From assembly GCF_000227115.2 (NCBI RefSeq), contig NC_016480.1:868001-932000 (forward strand): a DNA stretch of 64,000 nucleotides. The letters are read 5' to 3'. The DNA is from Naumovozyma dairenensis CBS 421. Lineage: Eukaryota > Ascomycota > Saccharomycetes > Saccharomycetales > Saccharomycetaceae. Of this stretch, positions 44,673-54,451 are shown one piece after another. The number at the start of each line of letters is the position of its first letter. Positions within the stretch are counted from its first letter, which is position 1. The position numbers and the translations under genes were made by a program. The notes below the pieces were generated by a model. The model was not told where the DNA came from, searched no databases, and was given only the letters and a program-made list of their open reading frames with translations.

Positions 44673-46706
44673 ATGTCGAAACATAACACGATGACATCAA
44701 CGGTCTCTGACATGTTGTCACAACAACAAATGAATTTACACCACTTGCATAGTTTGCAGAAACATACCAGGAGTCTGACGTCTTCAGACTATCCCACCTC
44801 CTATCTACAACATAGTGGACCATCATCATTGCAACAACAATCATATTTGCAGCAGTCCTATATACAACAGCAACAACAACAACAACAACAACAACAACAA
44901 GCGCAAGTGCAAGCACAACCACAAGTACAACAAAACCCGAATGTCAGTGCCGCAGAAATGTTATCATCCACATCCACTGATCAAAACACGTTAACAAATA
45001 ATAATTTCGGGAAAAGAGGAAGTGTAGCCTCCGCTGACATCAATAACGTAGCACAAGCTAATAATAATAATAATAATATTCCAGAATTGATGGTAAACAA
45101 TGAATCCATTTATCCTCCAAATAGTAATAAACCAATTCTCAATAACGTCAATATAAACACAGCCTCTAATTTTGATGTTACAGGTAATAGTCCAAATCCT
45201 AATCAAACCGCTGGTACCGGTAGTCTTCCAAATATTGATTCCATGGTAGGTTCATCGTCTGTAAACCGTGCAAATTCTACTTTAAGACAAATACCAGAAC
45301 GTAACTCGTTAACAAGCACTTCTATGCAATCCCGAATGAGGAATTCCACTCAACGTTCTAGAGCGAATCAACAACAGGATCCGAGATCTCCATTGGTTAT
45401 CCTAATCCCAACATCAGCTCAACCAACTGACATCCTAGCAGCAAGATTCTCAGCTTGGAGAAACATTATCAGGTCAATAATTGTTTATCTAACAGAAACA
45501 GCATCCATTGAAGATGAGATCGTAAGGCAACAGTTAAGATTATCTCATGCTGTTCAATTCCCATTTTTCGCCATTGAAAATCAACATCAACCTACCACTA
45601 ATGATGAAAAGGCTACTCAAAAATTCTTTCTGCCGTTAGGTAATGGATCCATTCAAGATTTGCCCACTATATTAAACCAATATCATGAATCCATGGCATC
45701 CAGTGCTTCAAAGGCTTCAAGAGATTTATCTAATGAAATTATCCCAAGACTAGAAGACTTAAGAAGAGATCTTTTGATTAAGATTAAAGAAATTAAATCG
45801 TTACAATCTGATTTCAAAAATTCATGTGCGAAAGAGTTACAACAAACAAAGCAAGATATGAGACATTTTTGGGATTCTTTGAAAGATGTTCGCTATAATA
45901 ATGTACCAAGGCAAGATCCTTATTTAACCAAAATCATATTAGATAAACAAATTAAAAAGCAAATCACTGAGGAAAATTTCCTGCATGAAGCTTTTAATAA
46001 TTTAGAAACTTCAGGCGCAGAATTGGAAAAAGTCGTCGTTATGGAAATTCAAAATGCATTAACTAATTATGCAAGATTATTAGGACAACAATCACAATTG
46101 GTTTTCGATATATTAATCTCCAAATTAGATATTGGTCTATTCAACATGGACCCTCAATTTGAATGGGACAATTTTATATCCAGAGATCCAAACTTTTTAT
46201 TACCCAATTTACCAATGAGAAGCTTCAAAGAAATTGTATATAGATCACAATTTGATCCACTAACGTACCAAATTAGATCAGGGTTCTTAGAAAGACGTTC
46301 TAAATTTTTGAAATCGTATTCAAGAGGTTATTACGTCTTGACTCCAAGTTTCCTGCATGAATTTAAAACTGCAGATAGAAAGAAAGATCTAGTACCTGTA
46401 ATGTCACTAGCATTAAATGAATGTAGCGTCACTGAACATTCTAACAAGAAGGTTCAACAAGAAGCCAAATTTATTCTACACGCAAAACAAAATGGTCTAA
46501 TACATAAGGGTCATAATTGGGTTTTTAAGACGGATTCCTATGATACTATGATGCAGTGGTTTGAAGATATTAGGTTGTTGACTTCCACTTCAAATTTACA
46601 AGAAAAGTTAAAGTTTGTTAAAAATCGTTTGAACTTGGACGATGATGGAAAACCAATGTCTGCTACCAAAGATGAGGTACCTTTAAATAATGAAAATGCA
46701 GCTTGA
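44673..46706 (+). CDS. SLM1: TORC2 effector Slm1 (F-BAR and PH domains)
   Basis: Plasma-membrane protein that binds PI(4,5)P2 and links TORC2 to Ypk kinases, actin and eisosomes. 677 residues. The first ~240 are low complexity with a Gln tract (about residues 69-79) and Asn runs. A helical BAR-like region is at about 245-490 (DILAARFSAWRNIIRSIIVY, LEDLRRDLLIKIKEIKS). A PH domain is at about 530-645 (IRSGFLERRSKFLKSYSRGY, NWVFKTDSYDTMMQWFEDIR). The C-terminus is short; the calcineurin-docking PxIxIT-like motif known near the end of S. cerevisiae Slm proteins is not apparent. SLM2 is the duplicate; neighbours favour SLM1 (YIL105C). Confidence 0.92.
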   Translation: MSKHNTMTSTVSDMLSQQQMNLHHLHSLQKHTRSLTSSDYPTSYLQHSGPSSLQQQSYLQQSYIQQQQQQQQQQQQAQVQAQPQVQQNPNVSAAEMLSSTSTDQNTLTNNNFGKRGSVASADINNVAQANNNNNNIPELMVNNESIYPPNSNKPILNNVNINTASNFDVTGNSPNPNQTAGTGSLPNIDSMVGSSSVNRANSTLRQIPERNSLTSTSMQSRMRNSTQRSRANQQQDPRSPLVILIPTSAQPTDILAARFSAWRNIIRSIIVYLTETASIEDEIVRQQLRLSHAVQFPFFAIENQHQPTTNDEKATQKFFLPLGNGSIQDLPTILNQYHESMASSASKASRDLSNEIIPRLEDLRRDLLIKIKEIKSLQSDFKNSCAKELQQTKQDMRHFWDSLKDVRYNNVPRQDPYLTKIILDKQIKKQITEENFLHEAFNNLETSGAELEKVVVMEIQNALTNYARLLGQQSQLVFDILISKLDIGLFNMDPQFEWDNFISRDPNFLLPNLPMRSFKEIVYRSQFDPLTYQIRSGFLERRSKFLKSYSRGYYVLTPSFLHEFKTADRKKDLVPVMSLALNECSVTEHSNKKVQQEAKFILHAKQNGLIHKGHNWVFKTDSYDTMMQWFEDIRLLTSTSNLQEKLKFVKNRLNLDDDGKPMSATKDEVPLNNENAA

Positions 46707-47022
46707 AGAAAAAGTATTTAACGAGATGATTTCATCTTCGAAAATGAAATAAAAACAATTTCCTGACTGTACTTCGTAATTCCATAACTTTCCTTAATTT
46801 TTTATTATTATTTTTAATATTAATAATATAACCGAACATTCTCCAATACCATTAAATAGTGAAAATATTTATCATGTTATGCAGTGTAGTTTATATTATA
46901 ATCATAATCGAACTACAAGCTAATATATCATTATATATATATAACAACCTCTTGAACGAACGCACGATCGTTCTTGACCGAATATTATGTGACACTCTAT
47001 TTATCTTTGCATGTGTATTATT
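46707..47022. other. Convergent intergenic SLM1/MOB1
   Basis: 316 bp of AT-rich 3' flanks (TTATTATT and ATAT runs). No gene. Confidence 0.4.
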
Positions 47023-48093
47023 CTACCTATCCCTTAGTTCAGTGACTAACTCCAACAATGGACCAAAATCAGCAGGCCTCAATAATTTAAACTCCTCAGC
47101 AAATAAGCAAAAATGTCTAAAACTAGTATTCAATACAGTCTGAAGATTCAACTCCAAAATCTCATTGAAATGATGACAATAAATATGAGCATAGACTCTA
47201 AACAACCTCCTCAAAATCGGAATAATAATCTTATCAATAAACCTCTCTGGGAAAACTCCATCCTTTTTCGCTGGAAAAATCGCTTCATCATCAAATTGAT
47301 CTTGACACCACCTCATTAAATACTCCACATATTTAGGAGCGGAAACTGACACCGGAGGGATCCCTTTCCCTTTGGACCAAAGATATTCGTATTCATTTGT
47401 GGCGATCATACGAGGACACGATTGAGGGGAACAAAATTCAGTGATCGTACCGTATAACATGTTTATTTGATTATAGAAATCCACACAATGGACAGCTAAC
47501 CATTCGTTTTCATCTTCACCACGAGGTAATTTTACCGCTTGGTTTAAAACACCTTCGGATCCTAGCGTCATCTCTACGATATGTTTGATGTCTTGGTGTG
47601 TCGTTACTGTGGTGCCCGATTGTGGTTGAATGTAAGGTTTTTGATGAGATGGTGTATAATTGAAATCTGTGACATTCTGTTGCTGTTGAAGTTGAGGTTC
47701 AGATCTAATAGGTGTAGTTAATAGTGGGTCACCGCCATAGACAGTATTATTATTTGAGGTATCATTGAAAGGTCTTGCGTTGTTTTCTTTGGCTCTCAAA
47801 GGTGAACTTGATGGCGGTAATTCTTCTTGTGATTGTTGCTGTTGTTGTTGTTGTTGCTGGTTTGGGCCTGAATTCCATTTGAAACCTCTTGTAGAACGGA
47901 TTGTTTGACCGGGACTTAGATGGCTGAAAAATATTACAACCGATGAATGATCATAAAAATTGGATCAATCAGCATATCGGATCGAAAGGTTAGTAAAGTT
48001 GGTTCGCATTGTGTTAAAAAAAAGATGAAGTGCTTTATCATGCAGCGACAATTAAAACACAAATGTAACATACAAATTTTGTAGGAAGGCCAT
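47023..48093 (-). CDS. MOB1: Mitotic-exit kinase activator Mob1 (two exons)
   Basis: Partner of Dbf2/Dbf20 kinases in the mitotic exit network. CDS is complement(join(47023..47923, 48074..48093)): exon 1 is 20 nt (MAFLQN plus two bases of a Phe codon), exon 2 is 901 nt, giving 306 residues (S. cerevisiae: 314). The joined start MAFLQNFHLSPGQTIRSTRG matches the Mob1 N-terminus (MSFLQNFHISPGQT in S. cerevisiae). A Gln run follows, then the conserved Mob domain: GVLNQAVKLPRGEDENEWLA, FCSPQSCPRM, ARYVEYLMRW-like APKYVEYLMRWCQDQ and HIYCHHFNEILELN, with the Cys/His zinc site. The intron is at the same place as in YIL106W. Confidence 0.95.
47924..48073 (-). other. Spliceosomal intron of MOB1
   Basis: 150 nt. 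5' splice site GTATGT (48073-48068), branch point TACTAAC (47995-47989), 3' splice site TTTTTCAG ending at 47924. All three signals are canonical. Confidence 0.95.
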
Positions 48094-48303
48094 TTTTATT
48101 ATGTCTTTGTATGGTCCTGAAAGATAATTCTGCTATATGTACTCTTGCTAAAATCTTAAATCTGCTTGCCGTCAGTCAGGTAAGGTTTATTAAGTTTTCG
48201 AGATTTCAATCAGGTACTATTTCAATTATTTCAATATTGATGTTATTTGTAAATGTTATATATTTCCTAAAAGGGAAATGTCAGGGTTTTGCTTTTATGG
48301 TTA

Positions 48304-48311
48304 CCGGGTAA
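48304..48311 (+). promoter_or_regulatory. Reb1 site in MOB1/PFK26 promoter
   Basis: CCGGGTAA matches the Reb1 core; such sites keep divergent promoters nucleosome-free. Confidence 0.65.
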
Positions 48312-48331
48312 TACTAGGTTATAATGCTTCT

Positions 48332-48363
48332 ACCCTAACCATGGAAGTTTCCATGTTAGGGTT
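48332..48363. promoter_or_regulatory. Inverted Tbf1-like CCCTAA motifs
   Basis: ACCCTAAC at 48332-48339 faces TTAGGGTT at 48356-48363. The two and the bases between them (CATGGAA ... TTCCATG) form a near-perfect palindrome. The second motif is an exact ARCCCTAA on the minus strand. Confidence 0.5.
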
Positions 48364-48721
48364 TTTATTTGCCCCTTTTTAAAATCAAAATTAACCCTAC
48401 TTTTATATTTAACCCTAGCCCTACCCCCGCCCGATTTTAGGGTAATAAATAAACAAAAGATAAAATAAAGGTGGCAAGGGAAGGGGAGTTATTATTATAG
48501 TCTACTCTACAAACTTTGATTTAGGGAAGTAGAAATACCATATAGATCTGGAATCTGTTAAATTGCCAAGAAACAAAGATAGCTAATAACTGTGGTTTTC
48601 AACTTGTAAGCAGTTTAAACTACTCGCTAATCAAAACACACATATATCTTCTCAGAAATTAAATACCATCAAGTTTGAGATCAACAACAGGACACATATA
48701 CTCTAGATCTACTACCCACAT

Positions 48722-51112
48722 ATGTTTAAAAGAGTTGATTATTCACAAAATTCAAGTAAGGCAAATTCGCTAGAGCCAGAGCATTTGGAACCTACGGAAA
48801 CACCGCCAGAATTGATTCCAACGCCAGAATATGATTCATGTGGTCCCCTTCGGAGTAATAGTGGCAACAACATGAAGAAGATTGCAAGTGGCAGCAGCAG
48901 TGGCGGTGCATTAAGTTCGCTACCATCATTCCATAGAAGACCGTTAACAGATACTCCCATAACTAGTGAATTTGCTTCTCCTGGAGATTCACATGAAGCC
49001 ACGCCAGAAGTAAGTCCCAAGGAAAGTCAAACTGAATTGAAAAATTTATTAGATAAGCATAACCAGCATGATAATAAAAATAGTAAAGATGGTAATGAAA
49101 CTATCAATAATAATAGCATACGAAGTTTCGCTGCTGCCTCAACTGCCGTTACATCAGATTCCACATCAACATCTACTGCAACATTAATGACGGATTCTAC
49201 CATAGTAAATGCAATGACTTCCAAAATATCATACCCAAAGAGGAGGCCAACGACAATAGATGTCCCTGGGTTAACCAAATCTAAGACATCACCCGATGGG
49301 ATCATCTCCAGTACAGATTACGGATCTAAACTAGTGATTGTCATGGTTGGTTTACCAGCTACGGGGAAATCCTTCATTACAAACAAACTATCAAGATATT
49401 TAAATTATTCCATGTACTATTGTAAAGTTTTTAATGTCGGGAACACAAGAAGACAATTCACTGAACAGAAGGGGTTGAGTGAGCAAGACTCCAAATTTTT
49501 CGATCCTAAGAATCCAGAATCCACGAAATTGAGGGAAAAATGGGCTATGGATACGTTAGATGAATTATTGAATTATTTATCAGAGGGTCCCGGATGTGTA
49601 GGGATCTTTGATGCTACCAATACAACGAAGGAGAGAAGGAAGCATCTTTTGGAGAAGATACGTAAAAGGAATAAATATTTGAAGGTTTTATTTTTGGAAT
49701 CCATTTGTAGTAATAAAGATCTAGTGGAGAAAAATGTTAAATTGAAACTATTTGGACCTGATTATAAGGGGAAAAATCCAGATCAATCATTGAAGGATTT
49801 TAGAGATAGATTAAAAAACTATATGCAAGCTTATGAACCAATTGAAGATAGTGAAGGTATCCAATATATTAAGATGATTGATGTAGGTAAGAAAGTTATT
49901 GCTTACAATATTGAAGGGTTCTTAGCTTCACAAACAGTGTATTATTTATTAAATTTCAATTTAACTGAAAGACAAATATGGATAACAAGAAATGGTGAAA
50001 GTGTAGATAATGCTCGGGGGCGTATAGGAGGAAATTCACATCTTACGAGTAGAGGTGACAAATATGCCAAATGTTTAGCCAAATTTATGGATAAACAACG
50101 AATAGCATTTTACACAAGGAAAATAGAAAATGAATCTAAGTCAAAAGAAGATGGGAAACTTTCTAAAAGAAAAGCTTCCACCGTCCAATTAAATGATTTT
50201 TTCGTATGGACGAGTATGTTGACTAGATCTATTGAAACCGCAAAATATTTTAATGAAGATGATTATCCTATAAAGCAAATGAAAATGTTGGATGAATTAG
50301 GGGCGGGTGATTTTGAAGGAATGACATATCCAGAAATTCAAGGGAAATTCCCAGAGGAATTTGAAGAGAGACAAAAGGACAAATTAAGGTATCGCTATCC
50401 AGGGATGGGTGGAGAATCCTATATGGATGTTATTAATCGTTTAAGACCCGTCATTACGGAATTAGAAAGAATTGAAGACAATGTATTGATCATTACTCAT
50501 AGGGTTGTCGCAAGAGCATTATTAGGTTACTATATGAATTTAGACGTTGATATTATTGCAAATTTAGATATACCTTTACATTGTGTGTATTGTTTGGAAC
50601 CAAAGCCATATGGAATAACATGGTCATTATGGGAGTATGATGAAGAAGACGACGATTTCTATGAGGTACCTGCATCCGAATTGAATACGACAAGAGTGAA
50701 AGAAATTGGACTTGTGCATAAAGAGAGAAGATATTCAGTAGTCCCAACAGCGCCCTCTTCCTCAGTAAGTTCAACAAGTGATTTCTTATCTAAACGTCCT
50801 CTTTCCAAGAGCACTTCTTTGAATGAAAATGGTCTTGTTGATACTCAGTCTAGAATGAATAAACTTGACATGCTAGATGGTGGTGGTACATCTATATCTA
50901 CTTTCCACTCAAGACAAGTTCCAAATAGGAAATTTGAACACCCAAATCCGAAAAACAAATTATTGAATAGACAGAATTTTGAAATTGATAGACTTAATGA
51001 AAAATTGTCTTTATTAAAGACCAAATATGAATCTACCGAAAAGAATAATGAAAATAAATCTAGCCCGCGTGGAACCCCACCAATGACCAGAAGTCAAAGT
51101 CATAATTTATAA
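48722..51112 (+). CDS. PFK26: 6-phosphofructo-2-kinase Pfk26
   Basis: Makes fructose 2,6-bisphosphate, the activator of glycolysis. 796 residues (S. cerevisiae: 827). Ser/Thr-rich regulatory N-terminus (about 1-200). The kinase domain starts at about 203 with Walker A MVGLPATGKSF and continues with KVFNVGNTRRQ, FDATNTTKERR and EGIQYIKMIDVG. The bisphosphatase-like domain begins WITRNGES: the catalytic His of RHGE is Asn424 here. In S. cerevisiae Pfk26 this position is Ser, and the enzyme lacks phosphatase activity, so kinase-only function is expected. HRVVARALLGYYM is intact. C-terminal tail is Ser-rich, with likely kinase target sites. Confidence 0.94.
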   Translation: MFKRVDYSQNSSKANSLEPEHLEPTETPPELIPTPEYDSCGPLRSNSGNNMKKIASGSSSGGALSSLPSFHRRPLTDTPITSEFASPGDSHEATPEVSPKESQTELKNLLDKHNQHDNKNSKDGNETINNNSIRSFAAASTAVTSDSTSTSTATLMTDSTIVNAMTSKISYPKRRPTTIDVPGLTKSKTSPDGIISSTDYGSKLVIVMVGLPATGKSFITNKLSRYLNYSMYYCKVFNVGNTRRQFTEQKGLSEQDSKFFDPKNPESTKLREKWAMDTLDELLNYLSEGPGCVGIFDATNTTKERRKHLLEKIRKRNKYLKVLFLESICSNKDLVEKNVKLKLFGPDYKGKNPDQSLKDFRDRLKNYMQAYEPIEDSEGIQYIKMIDVGKKVIAYNIEGFLASQTVYYLLNFNLTERQIWITRNGESVDNARGRIGGNSHLTSRGDKYAKCLAKFMDKQRIAFYTRKIENESKSKEDGKLSKRKASTVQLNDFFVWTSMLTRSIETAKYFNEDDYPIKQMKMLDELGAGDFEGMTYPEIQGKFPEEFEERQKDKLRYRYPGMGGESYMDVINRLRPVITELERIEDNVLIITHRVVARALLGYYMNLDVDIIANLDIPLHCVYCLEPKPYGITWSLWEYDEEDDDFYEVPASELNTTRVKEIGLVHKERRYSVVPTAPSSSVSSTSDFLSKRPLSKSTSLNENGLVDTQSRMNKLDMLDGGGTSISTFHSRQVPNRKFEHPNPKNKLLNRQNFEIDRLNEKLSLLKTKYESTEKNNENKSSPRGTPPMTRSQSHNL

Positions 51113-51258
51113 ATAACTATATTAAGAACAGCTTTTTTGTCCTGAAGAATATTTCCTTATGTACGTACTTTTTTGATTTGTTTAAATGATACTATTTAAT
51201 AATCTTATTCTAATTGGATAATATAAAAAAAAAAACCGTTTTAGATATACTATTGTCA

Positions 51259-53331
51259 CTACAGTGAACCGTAAACAATACCTAAGGAGTCTACCCAATT
51301 TCCTACACTACCATATATCCCTAAAACGTATTGTCCTTCTGGTGGGAATAATTCTCTTTGGCCACCACCTTCTTTGTTACCTAGCATATCAGTTTTACGA
51401 CCATAATTTGTAGATACCTGAACAGCGTCAATCCACCAGCCCGACTTTACTGTAAATCCCGTAATGTATTCACCAGGTTCCAAAATAACATCACTATAAT
51501 TTGGTGTTTCAACACCAAATAATACACTTGGATGATCATTGGAGATGGATACATTAGCTTTAAAGGATTTTGTCAATTTATCCACATAAGTTCTAGATGG
51601 AATTGCAGGAGGTTCATTTTTCTTTGTAGGAGCATTAAAGAAAAAGCGCATCCCATCTAAGGCTGCACCATGATATACTCTTACTGCGACTACATTCTTT
51701 ACATTGATACCGAGAATACCAGTTTCCTTACCACGACCTATTTGTCCATGAGCTGGGGATTTGAAACCTCTAATAGATTCTGGATAACCGTACTTACCCA
51801 TAGGAATTGGAGTAACAGTTGCTAAACTTGGGAAATTTTCATACGTAGCACTTGGTGAATTAACGGCTATCAGATTTAATGTGAACTTATCTTTAAATTC
51901 TTCCAATTTATTAGCTGGGATACGGGCACGTAATTCAGAAAGACTGACGACGACTTCTTTTTGGGGTCCTGGACCACCTAATGATACAGGAAGATACTCG
52001 ATGTAACCGAGGGCTAAATCGCCACAAATTATCTCTATAACAGTTATACCAGTTTGAGATGAGAAACGGCAAATATCATTTCCTAAAGGATAGAAGTTTG
52101 GTTCTGAGAATTGGAACCCACCAATCTTGCTTGGTCTAAAGAAACTAGGATCATTGTAATCTTCTGGTTTTGTAAATGAAGGATGATATAAATATCTCAA
52201 AAGATCTAAACGATGCCAAGTACATTCTTCTTTAGGAAAAATTGGTGCTGCAGCACCATATGATTTTGTTCTTAGACAATAAGCTTCTTTTGTTAAGAAT
52301 GATCTGTTCAATACAGTATAGTCTCTTAACATGACACCATGTTCTTGATGTGGGGAACCTAACAAATGACCCATTTCATGCCAAAATGCACCCATGGTAA
52401 TTGCTAAACATTCCCAATAGGAGCCACATTGTCCACAATCGTTAGCCACTTCTGTAGTAGATGCTTTAGTATCGTTTAAAAAATATGGCACAACATCTTC
52501 CATAGAGCGAGGCCATGAATAGATCCCATGCGACCCAAAGATGGCCAATTTGATATGATCATCACCACCACCAAGAGCGGCATGGCCTGTAATTAATTTT
52601 CCATCCCAATGAGTATCCATATATATACATGCAGCCTGAACAGGCTTTTCACAATTAATGAATGGACCACCGTATTTTTTCAAAGCGTCCATAGCAATAC
52701 CATATAACGCACCAGCATCTTTAGCCTTACTGTTTTGTTGTGCAATATCATGAGATCTAATTTCCTTGATACTCTTTTCAGATCTTACCAAATGTATCTT
52801 AATGTTATTTCTCATTTTCAATTTCTTCATTGGATTATCTTGAAATTCCGTATCTAATGTATATTCTTCTACGAATTGAACAGTACGATGACCAAATCCA
52901 TTACGTAACATTTGTTCGTTAGTAAATGCTTGCAGTAATCTTCCTGCCATTCTTAGTTTCTTTATAGCTAGGTATAAATCGTTACCATTTTCTTTTGCAA
53001 TTTGATCCTTTGGGGAGTCAAATTTCATTGGAGAGTCCTTAGCAAGGATTAAACAAAGATGGATTGGTTGATCTTGTAATAATGGGGTATAATAACAAGT
53101 GATTTGTTGGGAGACATTTTTATCCGTAATAAAAGTGAATTTGTTTTCCCCCGGTGTTAGGATAACAGTTGCCTTGAAAAAATCTTCATTTATGGGAAAG
53201 GTTAATGGAGGTAATTGTGGGTGCTGAACTTGAATTGATTGGGCACCTGATGTCTTTTTAGTCAGTTTACCGTGTATAGTTAGACATGGTGAAACTACTT
53301 GCTCATTATGATTCAAATTAAAAAACTCCAT
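51259..53331 (-). CDS. Putative zinc metalloprotease with jacalin-like C-terminus
   Basis: Homologue of S. cerevisiae YIL108W, a protein of unknown substrate. 690 residues (S. cerevisiae: 696). The zinc motif HEMGHLLGSPH, of metzincin form HExxHxxGxxH, has its ligands at His318, His322 and His328 and the catalytic Glu at 319; EHGVMLRDY follows. Upstream parts include PVQAACIYMDTHWDG. The C-terminal ~140 residues (DVILEPGEYITGFTVKSGWW, IYGSVGNWVDSLGIVYG) look like a jacalin-type beta-prism lectin fold. No signal peptide is visible, so a cytosolic location is likely. Convergent with PFK26, 146 bp away. Confidence 0.9.
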   Translation of the reverse strand: MEFFNLNHNEQVVSPCLTIHGKLTKKTSGAQSIQVQHPQLPPLTFPINEDFFKATVILTPGENKFTFITDKNVSQQITCYYTPLLQDQPIHLCLILAKDSPMKFDSPKDQIAKENGNDLYLAIKKLRMAGRLLQAFTNEQMLRNGFGHRTVQFVEEYTLDTEFQDNPMKKLKMRNNIKIHLVRSEKSIKEIRSHDIAQQNSKAKDAGALYGIAMDALKKYGGPFINCEKPVQAACIYMDTHWDGKLITGHAALGGGDDHIKLAIFGSHGIYSWPRSMEDVVPYFLNDTKASTTEVANDCGQCGSYWECLAITMGAFWHEMGHLLGSPHQEHGVMLRDYTVLNRSFLTKEAYCLRTKSYGAAAPIFPKEECTWHRLDLLRYLYHPSFTKPEDYNDPSFFRPSKIGGFQFSEPNFYPLGNDICRFSSQTGITVIEIICGDLALGYIEYLPVSLGGPGPQKEVVVSLSELRARIPANKLEEFKDKFTLNLIAVNSPSATYENFPSLATVTPIPMGKYGYPESIRGFKSPAHGQIGRGKETGILGINVKNVVAVRVYHGAALDGMRFFFNAPTKKNEPPAIPSRTYVDKLTKSFKANVSISNDHPSVLFGVETPNYSDVILEPGEYITGFTVKSGWWIDAVQVSTNYGRKTDMLGNKEGGGQRELFPPEGQYVLGIYGSVGNWVDSLGIVYGSL

Positions 53332-54451
53332 ATCTCAGTGATATGTATTTTCTTTCTTAGTATGTTCCTCAATAAAGTAAAGTTCGAGATGTTAGTTTAT
53401 AACGTCCTCGAGGAATGTAGATAATTTCCAGTGATGGGTATAATATTAACTTTAAAGTTTGAAAGTGGTTAGTTTATGATCTCGTGGTCTTTATATTTAA
53501 AGGGAACAATTCATATATATATATATATATTTGATGTCAAAATCAAAAGGTACGTAGAAGAGAAGGCGCGGATGTCCGTAGATATAGTGATGACGTAGCT
53601 TATATACAAGGAACTTTTGAACGTTTCGTAGAGACTTAAAGGACTTCAAGATTCACATTTTTCTTCAACCAGTTTGTTATAATAATTGGTTTAAATTCTT
53701 TCTCTTCAAATTAATAAGAAATATAACTAATTTTTTAAATAGTTAAGTTAAGTTCTTTCGAGTAAAAGTTTGTTTATATTTATATTTCTAAATTCCCAAA
53801 TCAAATATTCTAAAATGACAAAATTGGACAAGTTTAATCATGGAAAATAAACAAAAATATCAGAATGCATTATCATGTTTGGTAGCTGGTCTTATTTCAG
53901 ATTTGAAAGAGACGAAAACCAAAATATATCAAATTCAACTTAATCTTCAGTTAGTACATAAATTACGTTACAGTAATATCAAAAATAGAGCTATATAACA
54001 CAGGCCGTACATTCTTTAGCCCCCCAAAAGAGCCCAATAATCATCGATATGTCTATTTCTCCAACACATTTTGTAAATAGTTACGCACTCCCTGGCCTTA
54101 TGATTTCTCAGATGCTTTCGACCACCACAGAAATATTTTGTTCAATTGAGGGGGGGGGGGGGCGTTTTCTTATCTAAATGGGTCCATCCCGGAGTTTTTA
54201 ATGCAACTCCGAGAGACATCGAGTAATGGCTATTGGAATGTGTAGTTTAGTTGGATATAATTGCATTTACATTAGCCTTTATCTTGAAGCTATGAATCTA
54301 AAAGGTATTGACTACCATAAATTTATAGCTTTTCCTTATCATTCTATAATAATACTAACTTACATCGGTACTTATTCTATATATATAATCGATCTCTTTA
54401 GTCCCGAGTCAATTTTAAAAGTCTTGAAAGTTATATTTAATGCATCCTTTT
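53332..54451. other. Gene-free interval YIL108W-HPM1
   Basis: 1.12 kb without a gene, where S. cerevisiae has SEC24 (YIL109C). Contains an (AT)n run at about 53515-53530, a 13-G homopolymer at 54150-54162 and a 7-bp hairpin CGGAGTT/AACTCCG (54190-54211). No COPII-like remnant is seen; a 97-codon frame at 54226-54519 overlaps the HPM1 end and looks spurious. Confidence 0.5.
54150..54162 (+). repeat. Poly-G tract of 13
   Basis: Thirteen consecutive G in otherwise AT-rich DNA, followed by CG and a T run. Confidence 0.9.

Larger units (their letters stand above)
48094..48721. other. Divergent promoter MOB1/PFK26
   Basis: 628 bp without a gene. Contains a Reb1 site, Tbf1-like motifs in a hairpin, and further CCCTA motifs at about 48391-48425. 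Confidence 0.5.
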
